NCBI GenBank assembly: GCA_964654125.1
Contig: CAZZGG010000065.1
Location: 1 to 14,134, forward strand
DNA: 14,134 nt
Direction of reading: 5' to 3'
Source: JAAYBY01 sp964654125
GTDB lineage: Bacteria > Bacillota > Clostridia > Saccharofermentanales > UBA5734
Both the position numbers and the translations under genes were made by a program. Positions within the stretch are counted from its first letter, which is position 1, and the number at the start of each line of letters is the position of its first letter. A model generated the notes under the pieces. It did not search any database. It had not been told where the DNA came from and was given only the letters and a program-made list of their open reading frames with translations. Of this stretch, positions 13,760-14,134 are shown in pieces.

Positions 13760-13795
13760 ATTATATTCGCAACTCCGAAGAGTCGCAAGAGCGAC
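13760..13795 (-). promoter_or_regulatory. Promoter of the HTH-gajA-gajB cassette with overlapping inverted repeats
   Basis: Read on the minus strand, TTGCGA (13788-13783) and a perfect TATAAT (13765-13760) are 17 bases apart, placing the start near 13753, about 26 bases ahead of the HTH gene. Two dyads cover the -35 and spacer: GCAACTC-cgaa-GAGTCGC (13769-13786, one mismatch) and GTCGC-aaga-GCGAC (13782-13795, perfect). They share the GTCGC segment. This is a good place for an operator, and the HTH protein is the obvious candidate ligand by inference. Confidence 0.65.
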
Positions 13796-14068
13796 GAGAG
13801 CGAAAAGTCGGATAGAGATAGAGATCTGGATTAGCCTAGTCCTTTTGAAAATTCACTTGCTTTGTCTATATGATTCAGTATGGTTAGATTCCACTTGCTG
13901 AATCTGGCTATAAAAAAGCACAGAAGCTTTGCTAACCACCGTGCTCATGCCTTATTATATTTTGCTTGTGCGCGGGTTTAGAACTCACTTCAACAAAAAA
14001 GTCGGGTCGAGCGAAATCCTGCATAACATTAAAATAGATAAGTTGACAAGCTTTCTTTAAAAAACTTG
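13796..14068. other. Intergenic region upstream of the cassette, no gene recognised
   Basis: Besides the terminator-like hairpin at 13912-13945, it holds a 7-bp inverted repeat GATTCAG/CTGAATC (13872-13878 and 13898-13904) and a short tandem GATAGA at about 13813-13825. A 30-codon minus-strand frame (from an ATG near 14027) has no ribosome binding site. I see no tRNA and no attachment-site repeat. Confidence 0.4.
13912..13945 (-). terminator. Terminator-like hairpin on the minus strand
   Basis: Read on the minus strand, AGCAC (13945-13941) and GTGCT (13921-13917) close a stem that contains a small inner AGC-aaa-GCT hairpin and is followed by TTTTTT (13917-13912). The outer stem is only 5 bp, so strength is moderate. 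It would end a transcript coming from beyond the right edge and insulate the cassette promoter. Confidence 0.45.
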
Positions 14069-14078
14069 TCAACTTATC
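14037..14078. repeat. Perfect 14-bp inverted repeat with a 14-base spacer
   Basis: GATAAGTTGACAAG (14037-14050) and CTTGTCAACTTATC (14065-14078) are exact reverse complements. The spacer is CTTTCTTTAAAAAA and can add three A-T pairs. On the minus strand the second arm is followed by TATTTTAATG, a weak T-rich tail, so it may be a terminator for a gene further right. It could also be a subterminal hairpin or end of a mobile element, which the window cannot decide. Confidence 0.6.
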
Positions 14079-14134
14079 ATGGCATCCTCGCTAACTCCTA
14101 ATACAATCCACGATAAAGTGTCCGCTGGGTGCAA
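14069..14134 (-). CDS. Possible C-terminal end of a minus-strand gene entering from the right
   Basis: The minus strand is open from the window edge for 21 codons, ending in TGA (14071-14069) within the right arm of the 14-bp inverted repeat. The peptide LHPADTLSWIVLGVSEDAMIS reads like protein, but 21 open codons can occur by chance. Two terminator-like structures downstream support a gene ending here. The product cannot be named. Confidence 0.2.
   Translation of the reverse strand: MHPADTLSWIVLGVSEDAMIS

Noticed and set aside
13590..13901. 103-codon plus-strand frame across the HTH gene and its promoter
   Set aside because: It is antisense to the recognised HTH gene, lacks a ribosome binding site, and shows no domain-like pattern.
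13938..14027. 30-codon minus-strand frame (MQDFARPDFF...) upstream of the cassette
   Set aside because: It has no ribosome binding site, and its end runs into the terminator-like hairpin; chance is the simpler explanation.
14113..14134. Insertion-sequence terminal repeat suggested by GTGTCCGCTG at the right edge
   Set aside because: The motif occurs only once in the window, without a matching inverted copy, target duplication or transposase, so it cannot be supported.
13440..14134. CRISPR array, retron RNA or tRNA attachment site near the defence cassette
   Set aside because: I found no regularly spaced repeats, no reverse transcriptase gene, and no cloverleaf or direct-repeat pair.

Overview
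The window looks like a chromosomal segment of a low-complexity-genome Bacillota, most likely a clostridial lineage. The reasons are gene order and gene type: rpe followed by thiN, an infC-rpmI-rplT operon with an L20-type leader and a non-ATG infC start, strong AGGAGG-type ribosome binding sites, and a ~640-residue single-chain aconitase next to a ~457-residue citrate synthase. I cannot name the species. The core genes are visibly GC-rich with many CTGGCC-type codons. Two stretches are visibly AT-rich: about 2820-3560, and everything from about 9655 to the right edge.

Layout. 1-938 (+): end of ribulose-phosphate 3-epimerase and a whole thiamine pyrophosphokinase, overlapping by 13 bases. 935-2818 (-): a DUF554 membrane protein followed by a PLP aminotransferase, converging on thiN with a 4-base overlap. 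2995-3330 (+): a lone MNT-type nucleotidyltransferase with no HEPN partner. 3394-4734 (+): promoter, L20-type attenuator leader, infC, rpmI, rplT. 4815-9596 (+): a SpoU-family RNA methyltransferase, aconitase, a GntR/FCD regulator and citrate synthase, packed 0-14 bases apart, with no convincing terminator or promoter separating them from the ribosomal genes. A strong bidirectional terminator lies at 9615-9654.

9714-13727 (-): an AT-rich defence-type cassette. In transcription order it holds a consensus-like promoter with overlapping inverted repeats, a 65-residue helix-turn-helix protein, an OLD-family ATPase/TOPRIM nuclease and a UvrD-type helicase, the last two overlapping by ATGA. The nuclease-helicase pair has the architecture of Gabija (GajA/GajB), a known anti-phage system. 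The less described part is the small HTH gene with operator-like repeats, and a possible 29-codon micro-ORF between it and gajA. The right edge holds a terminator-like hairpin, a perfect 14-bp inverted repeat and possibly the last codons of a further minus-strand gene.

How the genes work together. Aconitase and citrate synthase make up the first two steps of the oxidative TCA branch, toward 2-oxoglutarate and glutamate. The GntR regulator between them is the obvious local controller. No isocitrate dehydrogenase is present; the terminator and the defence cassette come directly after citrate synthase. The infC leader can form either a terminator just ahead of infC or a long-range pairing that dissolves it, as expected for L20 autoregulation. 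All homology statements rest on motif recognition by eye, with no database search.
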